Source: Pueribacillus sp041725775
Lineage (GTDB): Bacteria > Bacillota > Bacilli > Bacillales > UBA6769
NCBI RefSeq assembly: GCF_041725775.1
Contig: NZ_JBEUEL010000004.1
Coordinates: 70,390 to 134,389 of the forward strand
DNA: 64,000 bases
Reading direction: 5' to 3'
The position numbers were made by a program, and so were the translations under genes. The notes beneath the pieces were generated by a model, which saw nothing but the letters and a program-made list of their open reading frames with translations, searched no databases and was not told the origin of the DNA. Shown one piece after another: positions 42,193 to 50,995 of this stretch (position 1 is the first letter of the stretch; the number at the start of each line of letters is the position of its first letter).

Positions 42193-43974
42193 ATGATGTC
42201 ATTAAAAGATAAATTAGCTGTACTCCCTGAACAGCCTGGTTGTTACTTAATGAAAGACGAGTTTGGGGATATTATTTATGTCGGCAAAGCGAAAGTTATA
42301 AAAAATCGTGTGCGTTCATATTTTACTGGCTCACATGATCGGAAAACTCAGCTTCTTGTCAGCGAAATCACCGATTTTGAATATATCGTTACTTCTTCCG
42401 ATCTCGATGCATTATTACTTGAGTTGACACTTATCAAAAAGCATAATCCGAAATATAATGTCATGCTTAAAGATGATAAAAGCTATCCTTATATAAAAAT
42501 TACAGAAGATGAACATCCACGCTTGATCATTACAAGAAAATTAAAAAAGGATAAAGGCAAATATTTTGGTCCTTACCCGAATGCATATGCAGCGCAAGAA
42601 ACAAAGAAACTGCTTGACCGAATTTTTCCATTGAGAAAATGCCGCACGATTCCTAAATCCGTTTGTCTTTACTATCATATTGATCAATGTTTAGCACCTT
42701 GTGTAAACGACATACCGGAAGAAAAGACGAAAAAAATGGTCGATGGAATTACTCGGTTTTTAAGCGGGACCGGTTATGAGGAAATTAAACGCGACCTTAA
42801 ACAAAAAATGGAAAAGGCATCGAATGAATTGAATTTTGAAAAAGCAAAAGAATATCGTGATCAAATTCAACACATTGAAAAAGTGATGGAAAAACAGAAA
42901 ATCTTTTTAAACGATACAACAGATTGTGATATTTTTGGATATGCGTTCGATAAAGGATGGATGTGCATTCAAGTATTTTTCATACGCCAAGGAAAGTTAA
43001 TTGAACGAAATGTATCGCTTTTCCCATTTTATAATGTAGCTGAGGAAGATTTCCTTACATTTATCGGCAGTTTTTATTTACAAAAGCATCATCCGATTCC
43101 GAAAGAAATTTTTATTCCAAAAACCATTGATAAGGAATTAGTCAGTGAATTGTTAAATGCAAAAGTATATCAGCCGAAAATTGGTAAGAAAAAAGACTTA
43201 GTTACACTCGCAAATAAAAATGCAAAAGTCGCTTTATCGGAAAAGTTTGCGCTCATCGAACGAGATGAAGAACGAACAATCAAAGCAATCGAGAGGCTAG
43301 GTGAGCTGTTGAATATCGAAACACCGCATCGAATTGAAGCATTTGACAATTCAAATATTCTAGGTACCGATCCCGTTTCAGCAATGGTCGTTTTCACAGA
43401 TGGGAAACCTGATAAAAAAGAGTATCGCAAGTATAAAATTCAAACGGTTGAAGGTCCTGATGATTATGCTTCGATGCGAGAAGTAATCAGGCGTAGATAT
43501 ACACGTCTTTTAAAAGAAAATGGTCGATTGCCAGATTTAATTCTTGTTGACGGTGGAAAAGGTCAATTATCAGTTGCTCAAGATGTATTAGAAAATGAAC
43601 TTGGTTTAATCATCCCGACGGCAGGTCTCGTTAAAGATGAAAATCATCGTTCATCATACCTCGTTATCGGTGATCCGCCGAAAGAAATTGCTATGAAACG
43701 AAATAGCCAAGAATTTTACTTACTGCAACGTATCCAGGACGAAGTTCACCGATTTGCCATTTCGTTTCATCGCAGCATAAGAGGGAAGACGATGTTAAAG
43801 TCCATTTTAGATGAGATTCCTGGAGTTGGCCCGAAACGTAAAAAGCAATTAATGACACATTTTGGGACAATTAAAAAAATGAAAGAAGCAACTGAAGAGC
43901 AGTTTATCGAAGCAGGTATGCCGAAAAACGTTGCTGAAAATTTAGTCGTTCATTTAAGTCGTAAAGAAGAATAA
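42193..43974 (+). CDS. uvrC: Excinuclease ABC subunit C
   Basis: Makes both incisions in nucleotide excision repair. The 593 residues have an N-terminal GIY-YIG nuclease (GCYLMKDEFGDIIYVGKAK, near 14-32), cysteines near 155-175 (CRTIPKSVCLYYHIDQCLAPC), a UvrB-interaction UVR motif (near 200-235), an RNase H-like C-terminal nuclease (IEAFDNSNILGTDPVSAMVVF near 382), and helix-hairpin-helix motifs at the end (LDEIPGVGPKRKKQLM near 538). Start is ATG at 42193 after AAAGGATG. Confidence 0.97.
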   Translation: MMSLKDKLAVLPEQPGCYLMKDEFGDIIYVGKAKVIKNRVRSYFTGSHDRKTQLLVSEITDFEYIVTSSDLDALLLELTLIKKHNPKYNVMLKDDKSYPYIKITEDEHPRLIITRKLKKDKGKYFGPYPNAYAAQETKKLLDRIFPLRKCRTIPKSVCLYYHIDQCLAPCVNDIPEEKTKKMVDGITRFLSGTGYEEIKRDLKQKMEKASNELNFEKAKEYRDQIQHIEKVMEKQKIFLNDTTDCDIFGYAFDKGWMCIQVFFIRQGKLIERNVSLFPFYNVAEEDFLTFIGSFYLQKHHPIPKEIFIPKTIDKELVSELLNAKVYQPKIGKKKDLVTLANKNAKVALSEKFALIERDEERTIKAIERLGELLNIETPHRIEAFDNSNILGTDPVSAMVVFTDGKPDKKEYRKYKIQTVEGPDDYASMREVIRRRYTRLLKENGRLPDLILVDGGKGQLSVAQDVLENELGLIIPTAGLVKDENHRSSYLVIGDPPKEIAMKRNSQEFYLLQRIQDEVHRFAISFHRSIRGKTMLKSILDEIPGVGPKRKKQLMTHFGTIKKMKEATEEQFIEAGMPKNVAENLVVHLSRKEE

Positions 43975-44004
43975 AAATGGGTGTGCCTTATTTATACGCA
44001 CACC
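43971..44004 (-). terminator. Terminator of yslB
   Basis: GGTGTGC and GCACACC pair around an 11-base loop. On the minus strand the hairpin is followed by CATTTTTAT, so it serves yslB while overlapping the uvrC stop. Confidence 0.75.
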
Positions 44005-44018
44005 ATATCACGTTAACT

Positions 44019-44429
44019 TTATTGAGCTGTCTCTTTTGCATTGGATTCAACAGTAAAGAGGACTCGTTTTCGCTTCACTTGTTCCAATGTTTCCGTTACA
44101 CAATCTGTCATTGTCTCATATTGTTCTGCTAAAAACCCTGCTTCTAATTTGTAATGAGTTGGTGTCGGAAGAGTCGGAATTAATTCAAACACACGTTTGT
44201 TTGTTTTTTCTTGAATAACCGAAAGTGATCCCCATGCCGCTTTTTGGAAAAAGTCACAAATTTCTTCTGTTGATGACAATGGATGCTTTCTCGCCAAATG
44301 TTTTCCTGCCCAGTATAAAATCGTTTCTTCTTCTTTTCCGAGCAATTCAGGCAGCAAGTCGTTTCGTAATAATGTATAAGCAAATGAAGATTGAATGCCC
44401 TGTTTATTTTTTAATTTTGTCTGTTGCAT
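44019..44429 (-). CDS. yslB: YslB family protein (DUF2507)
   Basis: A 136-residue protein of the YslB family, found between uvrC and sdhC in Bacillus. It has a small alpha/beta fold related to V4R/transport-particle-like domains, with unknown function. The start is ATG at 44429 (MQQTKLKNKQG), seven to eight bases after AAAGGGGGG; the open frame upstream to 44555 is not conserved-looking. FTVESNAKETAQ forms the C-terminus. Confidence 0.88.
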   Translation of the reverse strand: MQQTKLKNKQGIQSSFAYTLLRNDLLPELLGKEEETILYWAGKHLARKHPLSSTEEICDFFQKAAWGSLSVIQEKTNKRVFELIPTLPTPTHYKLEAGFLAEQYETMTDCVTETLEQVKRKRVLFTVESNAKETAQ

Positions 44430-44466
44430 AAATAATTGCCCCCCTTTATAACTAACACTATTATAA

Positions 44467-44515
44467 AGCAAGACTTCCATTAGCGAAAGCATATGGTTAA
44501 CGAGTCGTATCGGTA
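44467..44515 (-). repeat. Second intergenic repeat family, copy 3
   Basis: AGCAAGACTTCCATTAGCG (44467-44485) matches copy 2 at 16 of 19 positions, followed by a weaker match to GGTTAACGAGTCGTATCGGT. AGCAAGACTT recurs at about 44551. It lies upstream of yslB. The remaining bases up to 44777 hold no gene that I can support. Confidence 0.55.
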
Positions 44516-44777
44516 TGAACGCAATGAATAAAGGACAGTTGATACGTGGAAGCAAGACTTAGGGCGACAGAAGGTACGTTATGCTGACGTTTGTCACATT
44601 TGTCTACCTGCTATAACACGATTTTTTCAGTTTTTTATTCGTAAGGACTAATTGTAAGCAAGACATTCACCGCGATCACAATCTTTTGATTCGCTAGAAC
44701 AATAAGCAGTGAATGAATGAGCTCTGGTGTGCAGAAAACGGCACTTGAGAAAATAAAAGATGAAATGTGACGTTTCC

Positions 44778-44806
44778 TTGACGCTACTCATCGATGAGGT
44801 TACAAT
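44778..44806 (+). promoter_or_regulatory. Promoter of sdhCAB
   Basis: TTGACG (44778-44783) and TACAAT (44801-44806) are 17 bases apart. The mRNA would have an untranslated leader of about 100 bases before sdhC. Confidence 0.7.
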
Positions 44807-44916
44807 AAACTTGTTATATTTTTTCGACAAATCACGGATGGAGAGAACGATTACGAAACACCGAAAGTAGAGATAGTGGAAAAAATTTTAAGGACAACAA
44901 AGGGGGCAAATTACGA

Positions 44917-45525
44917 ATGACGGCAACTCGAGATTTTGCAAGTCGCAGACTGCATTCCTTGCTGGGCATCATTCCGCTCGGAGTTTTTTTGTTTCAACAT
45001 TTAACCGTGAACTATTTTGCGACACGAGGACCAGATGCATTTAACCAAGCTGCAAACTTTATTTCGAATCTACCTTATCTATACGTACTTGAATGGGTTA
45101 TTATTTACATACCGCTTCTGTTCCATGGAATTTACGGTGTGTACATAGCGTTTCAAGCAAAAAATAATGTGAATCGGTATGGTTTCTTCCGAAATGTTAT
45201 GTTCATGTTACAGCGAGTATCTGGCTTTATAACACTCATTTTTCTTGCGTTGCATATTTGGCAAACACGCATTCAAGTTATGTTCGGCGAAGTCGTTAAT
45301 TACAATATGATGAATAATATTTTAACGAACCCAGGCTGGCTGACTGTTTACATCATCGGTGTTCTTACAGTAATCTTTCACTTTTCCAATGGTTTGTGGT
45401 CATTTTGTGTAAGCTTCGGAATTACGGTTACACCTCGTTCACAGCAAGTTTTGACGTATGTAACGTTAATCGTGTTTATCACATTGGCTTACATTGGATT
45501 AAGAGCAATATTTGCATTCGCTTAA
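44917..45525 (+). CDS. sdhC: Succinate dehydrogenase cytochrome b558 subunit
   Basis: Membrane anchor of succinate:menaquinone reductase, with two hemes and about five transmembrane helices in 202 residues. Helical histidines (LHSLLGIIPLGVFLFQH near 13-28, LLFHGIYGVY near 70, LALHIWQTRI near 113 and FHFSNGLWSF near 155) supply the heme ligands. Start is ATG after AAAGGGGGC. First gene of the sdhCAB operon. Confidence 0.96.
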   Translation: MTATRDFASRRLHSLLGIIPLGVFLFQHLTVNYFATRGPDAFNQAANFISNLPYLYVLEWVIIYIPLLFHGIYGVYIAFQAKNNVNRYGFFRNVMFMLQRVSGFITLIFLALHIWQTRIQVMFGEVVNYNMMNNILTNPGWLTVYIIGVLTVIFHFSNGLWSFCVSFGITVTPRSQQVLTYVTLIVFITLAYIGLRAIFAFA

Positions 45526-45556
45526 TTTCAACTGAAGTTCAAAGGGGGCTGACACA

Positions 45557-47326
45557 ATGAGCAAGGGAAATGTAATTATAGTCGGCGGTGGATTAGCCGG
45601 TTTAATGGCAGCAATCAAAGTTGCTGAAGCTGGTGTAAACGTCGATTTGTTTTCAATCGTGCCTGTAAAACGCTCGCACTCTGTTTGTGCACAAGGTGGG
45701 ATCAACGGCGCTGTCAATACGAAAGGTGAAGGTGACTCTCCTTGGATTCATTTTGATGATACGATTTATGGTGGAGACTTTTTAGCAAACCAACCGCCTG
45801 TTAAAGCGATGTGTGAATCTGCACCAGGTATTATTCATTTGATGGATCGTATGGGAGTTATGTTTAACCGTACACCTGAAGGGTTGCTTGATTTCAGACG
45901 CTTCGGTGGAACACAGCATCACCGGACTGCGTTTGCTGGTGCAACGACAGGACAGCAATTACTTTATGCACTTGATGAACAAGTGCGTCGTCATGAAGTA
46001 GCAGGTTTAGTAACAAAGTATGAACACTGGGAATTTTTATCAGCAATTATTGATGATGACGAAGTATGTCGAGGCATTGTGGCTCAAGATATGAAAACGT
46101 CTGAGATTAAATCGTTTTCTGCTGATGCTGTTATTATGGCAACAGGCGGTCCAGGAATTATTTTCGGTAAATCGACGAACTCTGTCATTAATACTGGATC
46201 GGCTGCAGCTGCGCTTTATCAGCAAGGCGTTTATTATGCGAATGGAGAATTTATTCAAATTCATCCAACCGCAATTCCTGGTGATGATAAGCTACGTCTC
46301 ATGAGTGAATCGGCTCGTGGTGAAGGTGGACGAGTTTGGACGTATAAAGATGGGAAGCCATGGTACTTTTTAGAGGAAAAATATCCAGCTTATGGAAATC
46401 TCGTCCCGCGTGATATTGCAACGCGTGAAATTTTCGATGTTTGTGTAAACCAGAAGCTTGGAATTAATGGCGAAAATATGGTTTACCTTGATTTATCACA
46501 TAAAGACCCGAAAGAACTTGATATTAAATTAGGTGGAATTATTGAAATTTACGAGAAGTTTGTCGGTGACGATCCGCGCAAAGTTCCGATGAGAATTTTC
46601 CCAGCTGTTCACTATTCTATGGGCGGTATGTGGGTTGACTACAACCAAATGACGAACATTAAAGGCTTATTCGCAGCTGGGGAATGTGACTACTCACAAC
46701 ACGGAGCGAACCGTCTCGGAGCGAATTCCCTTCTATCAGCGATTTACGGTGGAATGGTTGCAGGACCGAATGCTGTCGAATATATGAACGGTCTTGACAA
46801 ATCAAGTGAAGAGCTTTCGTCTAATCTATTTGATCGCCATGCAAAAATGGAGCAAGAGAAATTTGATAACATTCTTGCGATGGATGGGAATGAAAATGCA
46901 TACGTCCTCCATAAAGAACTTGGCGAATGGATGACAGATAACGTTACAGTTGTACGTGAAAATAAAAAGCTTTTAGAAACAGATGAGAAAATTCAAGAAC
47001 TCATGGAACGGTATAAACGAATTAACATTAACGATACGGCTAAGTGGAGCAACCAAAGTACATTCTTTACTCGTCAGCTTTGGAATATGCTACACCTAGC
47101 GCGTGTCATTACTCTCGGTGCTTATCACCGTGATGAAAGTCGTGGTGCTCATTATAAGCCAGAATTCCCGGAGCGAAATGACGAAGACTGGTTAAAAACG
47201 ACAAAAGCGCTATTTAATCCTGAAAAGAATGCGCCTGATTTTGAGTATGAAGACGTTGATATTTCATTAATTAAGCCACGTAAACGTGATTATACGCAAA
47301 AAAATAAAGTGACGGAGGGGAAATAA
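45557..47326 (+). CDS. sdhA: Succinate dehydrogenase flavoprotein subunit
   Basis: FAD-containing catalytic subunit that oxidises succinate. The 589 residues have the dinucleotide fold VGGGLAGLMAA (near 9) and the covalent-FAD histidine at 41 in RSHSVCAQGGINGA. Other active-site segments are FRRFGGTQHHRTAFAGATTG (near 116), HPTAIPGD and RGEGGRVW (near 236-260), and AAGECDYSQHGANRLGANSL (near 373). One base separates its stop from sdhB. Confidence 0.98.
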   Translation: MSKGNVIIVGGGLAGLMAAIKVAEAGVNVDLFSIVPVKRSHSVCAQGGINGAVNTKGEGDSPWIHFDDTIYGGDFLANQPPVKAMCESAPGIIHLMDRMGVMFNRTPEGLLDFRRFGGTQHHRTAFAGATTGQQLLYALDEQVRRHEVAGLVTKYEHWEFLSAIIDDDEVCRGIVAQDMKTSEIKSFSADAVIMATGGPGIIFGKSTNSVINTGSAAAALYQQGVYYANGEFIQIHPTAIPGDDKLRLMSESARGEGGRVWTYKDGKPWYFLEEKYPAYGNLVPRDIATREIFDVCVNQKLGINGENMVYLDLSHKDPKELDIKLGGIIEIYEKFVGDDPRKVPMRIFPAVHYSMGGMWVDYNQMTNIKGLFAAGECDYSQHGANRLGANSLLSAIYGGMVAGPNAVEYMNGLDKSSEELSSNLFDRHAKMEQEKFDNILAMDGNENAYVLHKELGEWMTDNVTVVRENKKLLETDEKIQELMERYKRININDTAKWSNQSTFFTRQLWNMLHLARVITLGAYHRDESRGAHYKPEFPERNDEDWLKTTKALFNPEKNAPDFEYEDVDISLIKPRKRDYTQKNKVTEGK

Positions 47327-47327
47327 A

Positions 47328-48086
47328 ATGAGTGAGAAAATGGTAACATTGATCATTACTCGCCAAGATTCGTCGGAATCTTCCCCTTATCAAGAGGAAT
47401 TTAAAGTTCCTTATCGACCAGGTATGAACGTCATTTCCGCGTTGATGGAAATTCGTCGAAATCCGGTCAATGCTAAGGGGGAAAAGACAACTCCAGTTCA
47501 ATGGGAGATGAGCTGTCTTGAGGAAGTATGTGGCGCCTGTTCAATGGTCATTAATGGGAAGGCGATGCAATCTTGTACAGCACTCGTCGACAAATTGGAA
47601 CAACCGATTCGATTAGAGCCGATGTCAACATTCCCGGTCATTCGTGACTTGATTATTGATAGAAGTTCGATGTTTGATACATTAAAACGGATTAAAGCGT
47701 GGATTCCAATTGACGGGACATACGATTTAGGACCTGGACCACGTATGCCTGAAAGACAAAGACAATGGGCATACGAACTTTCAAAATGTATGACGTGCGG
47801 AGTATGTCTTGAAGCGTGTCCGAATGTAAATGTTCGCTCTGATTTTATCGGACCGTTTGCATTATCTCTTGTTCGTCTTTACAACACGCACCCGACTGGT
47901 GCTATGCATAAGGAAGAACGTTTAAATGCTCTAATGGGTGAAGGTGGAATCGAAGATTGCGGGAACTCACAAAACTGTGTGCAGTCGTGTCCGAAAGGTA
48001 TTCCACTCACAACGTCAATTGCTTCGATGAACCGAGCAACGACATTGCAAATGTTTAAAGACTTCTTCGGAAGCGATAATTTATAA
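47328..48086 (+). CDS. sdhB: Succinate dehydrogenase iron-sulfur subunit
   Basis: Electron-transfer subunit with three iron-sulfur clusters. The 252 residues show the 2Fe-2S ligands in CLEEVCGACSMVINGKAMQSC-type spacing (near 64-85), and 4Fe-4S and 3Fe-4S ligands in CMTCGVCLEACPN (near 149) and CGNSQNCVQSCPKGIP (near 210). Start is ATG after GGAGGGG. A strong terminator follows. Confidence 0.98.
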   Translation: MSEKMVTLIITRQDSSESSPYQEEFKVPYRPGMNVISALMEIRRNPVNAKGEKTTPVQWEMSCLEEVCGACSMVINGKAMQSCTALVDKLEQPIRLEPMSTFPVIRDLIIDRSSMFDTLKRIKAWIPIDGTYDLGPGPRMPERQRQWAYELSKCMTCGVCLEACPNVNVRSDFIGPFALSLVRLYNTHPTGAMHKEERLNALMGEGGIEDCGNSQNCVQSCPKGIPLTTSIASMNRATTLQMFKDFFGSDNL

Positions 48087-48100
48087 TTCGTAAACTTGCC

Positions 48101-48145
48101 TCTGACACCTTACATGTTCAATGATAAACATGTAAGGTGTCTTTC
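48101..48145 (+). terminator. Terminator of sdhCAB
   Basis: GACACCTTACATGTT pairs with AACATGTAAGGTGTC and is followed by TTTCT. Confidence 0.88.
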
Positions 48146-48192
48146 TCATTGCATAAGGTAGACTTTTGTGGATTGACGGTTCAATTGATCAC

Positions 48193-48218
48193 ACAGGGTT
48201 GTATATCAACATATACTA
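48193..48218 (+). promoter_or_regulatory. Sigma-K promoter of gerE
   Basis: AC (48193-48194), a 15-base spacer and CATATACTA (48210-48218) fit the mother-cell sigma-K consensus AC-N15/16-CATANNNTA. It sits about 70 bases before the gerE start, and gerE is sigma-K dependent in B. subtilis. Confidence 0.75.
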
Positions 48219-48285
48219 ATCAAGACTAAATCGGTTTCTAAAAATGAAAACAGTTCTGAAAGCCCGCGCAAGGAGGGTGGAAGAG

Positions 48286-48507
48286 TTGAAGAACCGTTAT
48301 CGACCGAAGCCGCTTTTGACGAAAAGAGAACGTGAAGTATTTGAACTACTTGTTCAGGATAAAACAACGAGGGAGATCGCGAAAGAGTTGTTTATCAGTG
48401 AGAAAACGGTTAGAAACCATATTTCAAATACGATGCAAAAGTTAGGGGTAAAGGGGCGCTCCCAAGCGGTAGTTGAGCTTCTACGGCTTGGGGAATTGGA
48501 AATTTAA
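48286..48507 (+). CDS. gerE: Late mother-cell sporulation regulator GerE
   Basis: LuxR-type DNA-binding protein controlling late coat and cortex genes. From the TTG at 48286, which follows AAGGAGGGTGG, it has 73 residues, matching the 74-residue B. subtilis protein. PLLTKREREVFELLVQDKTT begins the helix-turn-helix domain, and LFISEKTVRNHISNTMQKLG is the recognition part. An in-frame ATG at 48244 would add 14 non-conserved residues and lacks a ribosome binding site. Confidence 0.96.
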   Translation: MKNRYRPKPLLTKREREVFELLVQDKTTREIAKELFISEKTVRNHISNTMQKLGVKGRSQAVVELLRLGELEI

Positions 48508-48510
48508 TTA

Positions 48511-48540
48511 GGGCTGGCTTTCTTTGAAAGCCAGCTGCTA
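48511..48540 (+). terminator. Terminator of gerE
   Basis: GCTGGCTTTC and GAAAGCCAGC form a perfect stem with a TTT loop, followed shortly by TTTTTTC. Further on (about 48598-48640) GTGGATGAG pairs imperfectly with TTCTTCCAC, a second possible hairpin ahead of racE. Confidence 0.8.
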
Positions 48541-48747
48541 ATTTTTTCAAAAAGTTTTAACTTGAAACAAATTGAAAAACAGAGGACAATAAAGCTAGTG
48601 GATGAGGAGCGATGCTGTAAAAGACAGTCGTTCTTCCACGCTTTTGTTAACGAGAATGATTAAATTATTGTTAATTTTATCGTCCGTTATGCTAAAGATA
48701 CGGACAGTTTAGTTAAAAAATTATATTACATAACAAGAGGCGATTTT

Positions 48748-49542
48748 TTGGATAGACCAATTGGTGTTATTGATTCTGGTGTCGGTGGATTAACAGTTGC
48801 GAAAGAAATCATGAGGCAATTACCGAAAGAAACGATTTATTATGTCGGTGATACGAGTCGTTGTCCATACGGCTCAAGGCCAAAAGAAGAAGTTATAGCT
48901 TTTACATGGCAAATGGTTCATTTCCTACTTAAAAAGCAAATAAAAATGCTCGTGATAGCTTGTAATACGGCGACGGCATTTGCGCTTGAAGAAATTCAAG
49001 CAAAAATAGAGATTCCAGTTGTTGGCGTTGTTCACCCTGGTGCGAGAAGTGCATTAAAAAACACACAAAATATTAGTATCGGTGTGATTGGAACGAAAGG
49101 AACGATAGAAAGCAAAGTTTACGAAAGGGCGCTTCGGAGCATAAACAATGAAGTTGAAATTTATAGTAAAGCATGTGAACCGTTCGTGCCCCTTGTTGAA
49201 AGAAATTGTCTTACGGGTGATTATGCACGCTCGATCGTTCAGCAATCACTCGCTCATTTTCAAGAAACGTCTATTGATACACTTATATTAGGGTGTACGC
49301 ATTATCCGTTACTGCAGCCGCTAATCCAAGAAGTCATTGGTGAAGACGTTACGGTCATTTCATCAGGTGATGAAACAGCGAGGGAAGTCAGTGCGATTCT
49401 TTATCATCACGAGTTATTGCAGACGGATGATGTTCAACCGAATCATTTTTTTTATACGACTGGTAGTCGCGCTCTATTTTCACAAATTGCGAATAACTGG
49501 TTTGGAACGCCATTACACAATATTATTGAAATCGTATTATAA
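48748..49542 (+). CDS. racE: Glutamate racemase
   Basis: Makes D-glutamate for peptidoglycan. The 264 residues have PIGVIDSGVGGLTVAKEI at the start and the two catalytic cysteines in VIACNTATA (near 74) and LILGCTHYPLL (near 185). The start is TTG at 48748, giving MDRPIGV. It is the last gene that follows B. subtilis order; everything after it to 61.2 kb is accessory. Confidence 0.95.
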   Translation: MDRPIGVIDSGVGGLTVAKEIMRQLPKETIYYVGDTSRCPYGSRPKEEVIAFTWQMVHFLLKKQIKMLVIACNTATAFALEEIQAKIEIPVVGVVHPGARSALKNTQNISIGVIGTKGTIESKVYERALRSINNEVEIYSKACEPFVPLVERNCLTGDYARSIVQQSLAHFQETSIDTLILGCTHYPLLQPLIQEVIGEDVTVISSGDETAREVSAILYHHELLQTDDVQPNHFFYTTGSRALFSQIANNWFGTPLHNIIEIVL

Positions 49543-49579
49543 AGGCTGTTCGTGAAAATCCGAAAACGGAATGGATTAC

Positions 49580-49640
49580 GAGAACTTTGTTCTCTTTTTA
49601 ATTATACACGTAATGAGTGCTTAACAGCACTCCGTTTTTT
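49580..49640 (+). terminator. Tandem terminators after racE
   Basis: GAGAAC-TTT-GTTCTC followed by TTTTT (49580-49599) and GAGTGC-TTAACA-GCACTC followed by CGTTTTTT (49615-49640). Confidence 0.85.
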
Positions 49641-49681
49641 CAAAAAAATAAAGAAAATTTTGAGAAAGCGAGAACGGCACA

Positions 49682-50872
49682 ATGATGAACAAAAACCATT
49701 TTTTCTTACTCGGCTTTATCATGTTTTTAACGATGACAGGCTATGGTATAGTACTTCCAACACTTCCTTTTTTAGCAGACAACTTGCAGTTGACGTCTTT
49801 TCAAATGGGTACACTGATTACAGGTTGGGCGACTGCCCAACTCGTAACAGCTCCTTTTTGGGGAAAGTTAGCGGATACAATCGGAAGAAAGAAAGTGCTG
49901 ATTGCTGGTTTATTTGGTTTTGGAATTGCTTTTTTATTGCTTATTTTAGCGAATAGTTATTTTCAATTGTTGTTTGCGCGGATTATTGGAGCGTCCTTAT
50001 CATCAGGAACGTACCCAGCCGCATTTGCAATTGTTGCCGATTCAACCGATTATAAAAACCGAAATGTGGCGATAGCAAAAATGGGAGCTCTTAGTGGGCT
50101 TGGTTTTTTATGTGGACCAGCTGTTGGAGGCATATTTGCTCAATTTGGCGTTATTGTTCCATTTGTAGTGGCAGGGTCACTCGCTTTAATTACGACTCCA
50201 ATCGCATGGAAGTTTTTACAAGAACCACGACAAACAGGAGTCATTATCGGACAGCCGGAATCTTATTTTCGGTCATTTTCAATATTGCTCAAACGAGGCT
50301 ATCGTGAGCTCTATGCGGTTTCACTTGGTGTGTCAATTGCCGCTTCAAGTTTTTTTGGGTTAATCGGTTATTTTATGATTGCTCGGTTTAATGCTACACC
50401 TGGTTATGTCAGTTTAGCATTTAGCATTGAAGCTGGGCTTGCAGTCATTGTTCAGTTTTTTTTACTCGAACGGTTTTACCGAATATGGAAGGAAGAAAGT
50501 GTAATGAAGCAAGGTCTAATCATTACGGTTATCGGATACGGAATGATTGCACTGTCCCCGCACTGGATGGTGATTATGGTTGGTTGCGCTTTCATTGGAT
50601 TCGGGCAAGCTTGTGTACTTCCTGTCATTGTGTCGCTATTATCAAAACGTGGACAATACGGTCAAGGAATCACGATGGGAATGAATGAGTCTATGGATAG
50701 TTTAGGGAGAATGATCGGTCCGCTCATTGGTGGATTTACGTTTTCGCTTAGCATTATGTTTCCATTTCTTACGTCGGCCGCTATCGTCTTTTTATTACTT
50801 GTAATGACGATCGTTCAAGGGAAAGGAATAAAACGAGAAGATAGAGAAGGTTATGTTGAGAAAGGGGTATAA
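49682..50872 (+). CDS. MFS transporter, first of two paralogs
   Basis: Twelve-span major facilitator of 396 residues, DHA1 drug/sugar-efflux type. The characteristic loop 2-3 motif is WGKLADTIGRKKVLIAG (near 60-76) and GFLCGPAVGG (near 141) matches the antiporter motif of helix 5. It is closely similar throughout to the protein at 51809, and the two flank an IclR regulator. Substrate unknown. A terminator overlaps its stop, and the ribosome binding site is weak (GAGAACGG). Confidence 0.88.
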   Translation: MMNKNHFFLLGFIMFLTMTGYGIVLPTLPFLADNLQLTSFQMGTLITGWATAQLVTAPFWGKLADTIGRKKVLIAGLFGFGIAFLLLILANSYFQLLFARIIGASLSSGTYPAAFAIVADSTDYKNRNVAIAKMGALSGLGFLCGPAVGGIFAQFGVIVPFVVAGSLALITTPIAWKFLQEPRQTGVIIGQPESYFRSFSILLKRGYRELYAVSLGVSIAASSFFGLIGYFMIARFNATPGYVSLAFSIEAGLAVIVQFFLLERFYRIWKEESVMKQGLIITVIGYGMIALSPHWMVIMVGCAFIGFGQACVLPVIVSLLSKRGQYGQGITMGMNESMDSLGRMIGPLIGGFTFSLSIMFPFLTSAAIVFLLLVMTIVQGKGIKREDREGYVEKGV

Positions 50873-50886
50873 AAGCCCCTATTTTT
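50863..50886 (+). terminator. Terminator of the first MFS gene
   Basis: AGGGG and CCCCT pair around TATAAAAG and are followed by ATTTTTA, overlapping the stop codon. Confidence 0.7.
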
Positions 50887-50960
50887 ATTCGTTATAAATA
50901 GTCGGAAAATTCTGTTGTTTTTTCACTGTTGTATGATAAACTAAAATTAAATCATATATG

Positions 50961-50974
50961 TGAAGTTAATTTCA
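50961..50974 (+). promoter_or_regulatory. Candidate operator before the IclR-family gene
   Basis: TGAAGTTAATTTCA is a 14-base palindrome with one mismatched pair, 20 bases before the ribosome binding site. IclR proteins often bind such palindromes near their own promoters. TTTATGAAG nearby repeats half of it. Confidence 0.4.
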
Positions 50975-50995
50975 TATTTATGAAGTAAAGGAGGA

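Noticed and set aside
44556..44777. Possible gene between yslB and sdhC
   Set aside because: Short frames only, none with a ribosome binding site or recognisable product; the interval is better explained as promoter region and repeat.
49552..49956. 134-codon open frame overlapping the first MFS gene
   Set aside because: It is an out-of-frame reading of the MFS transporter and its upstream terminators.
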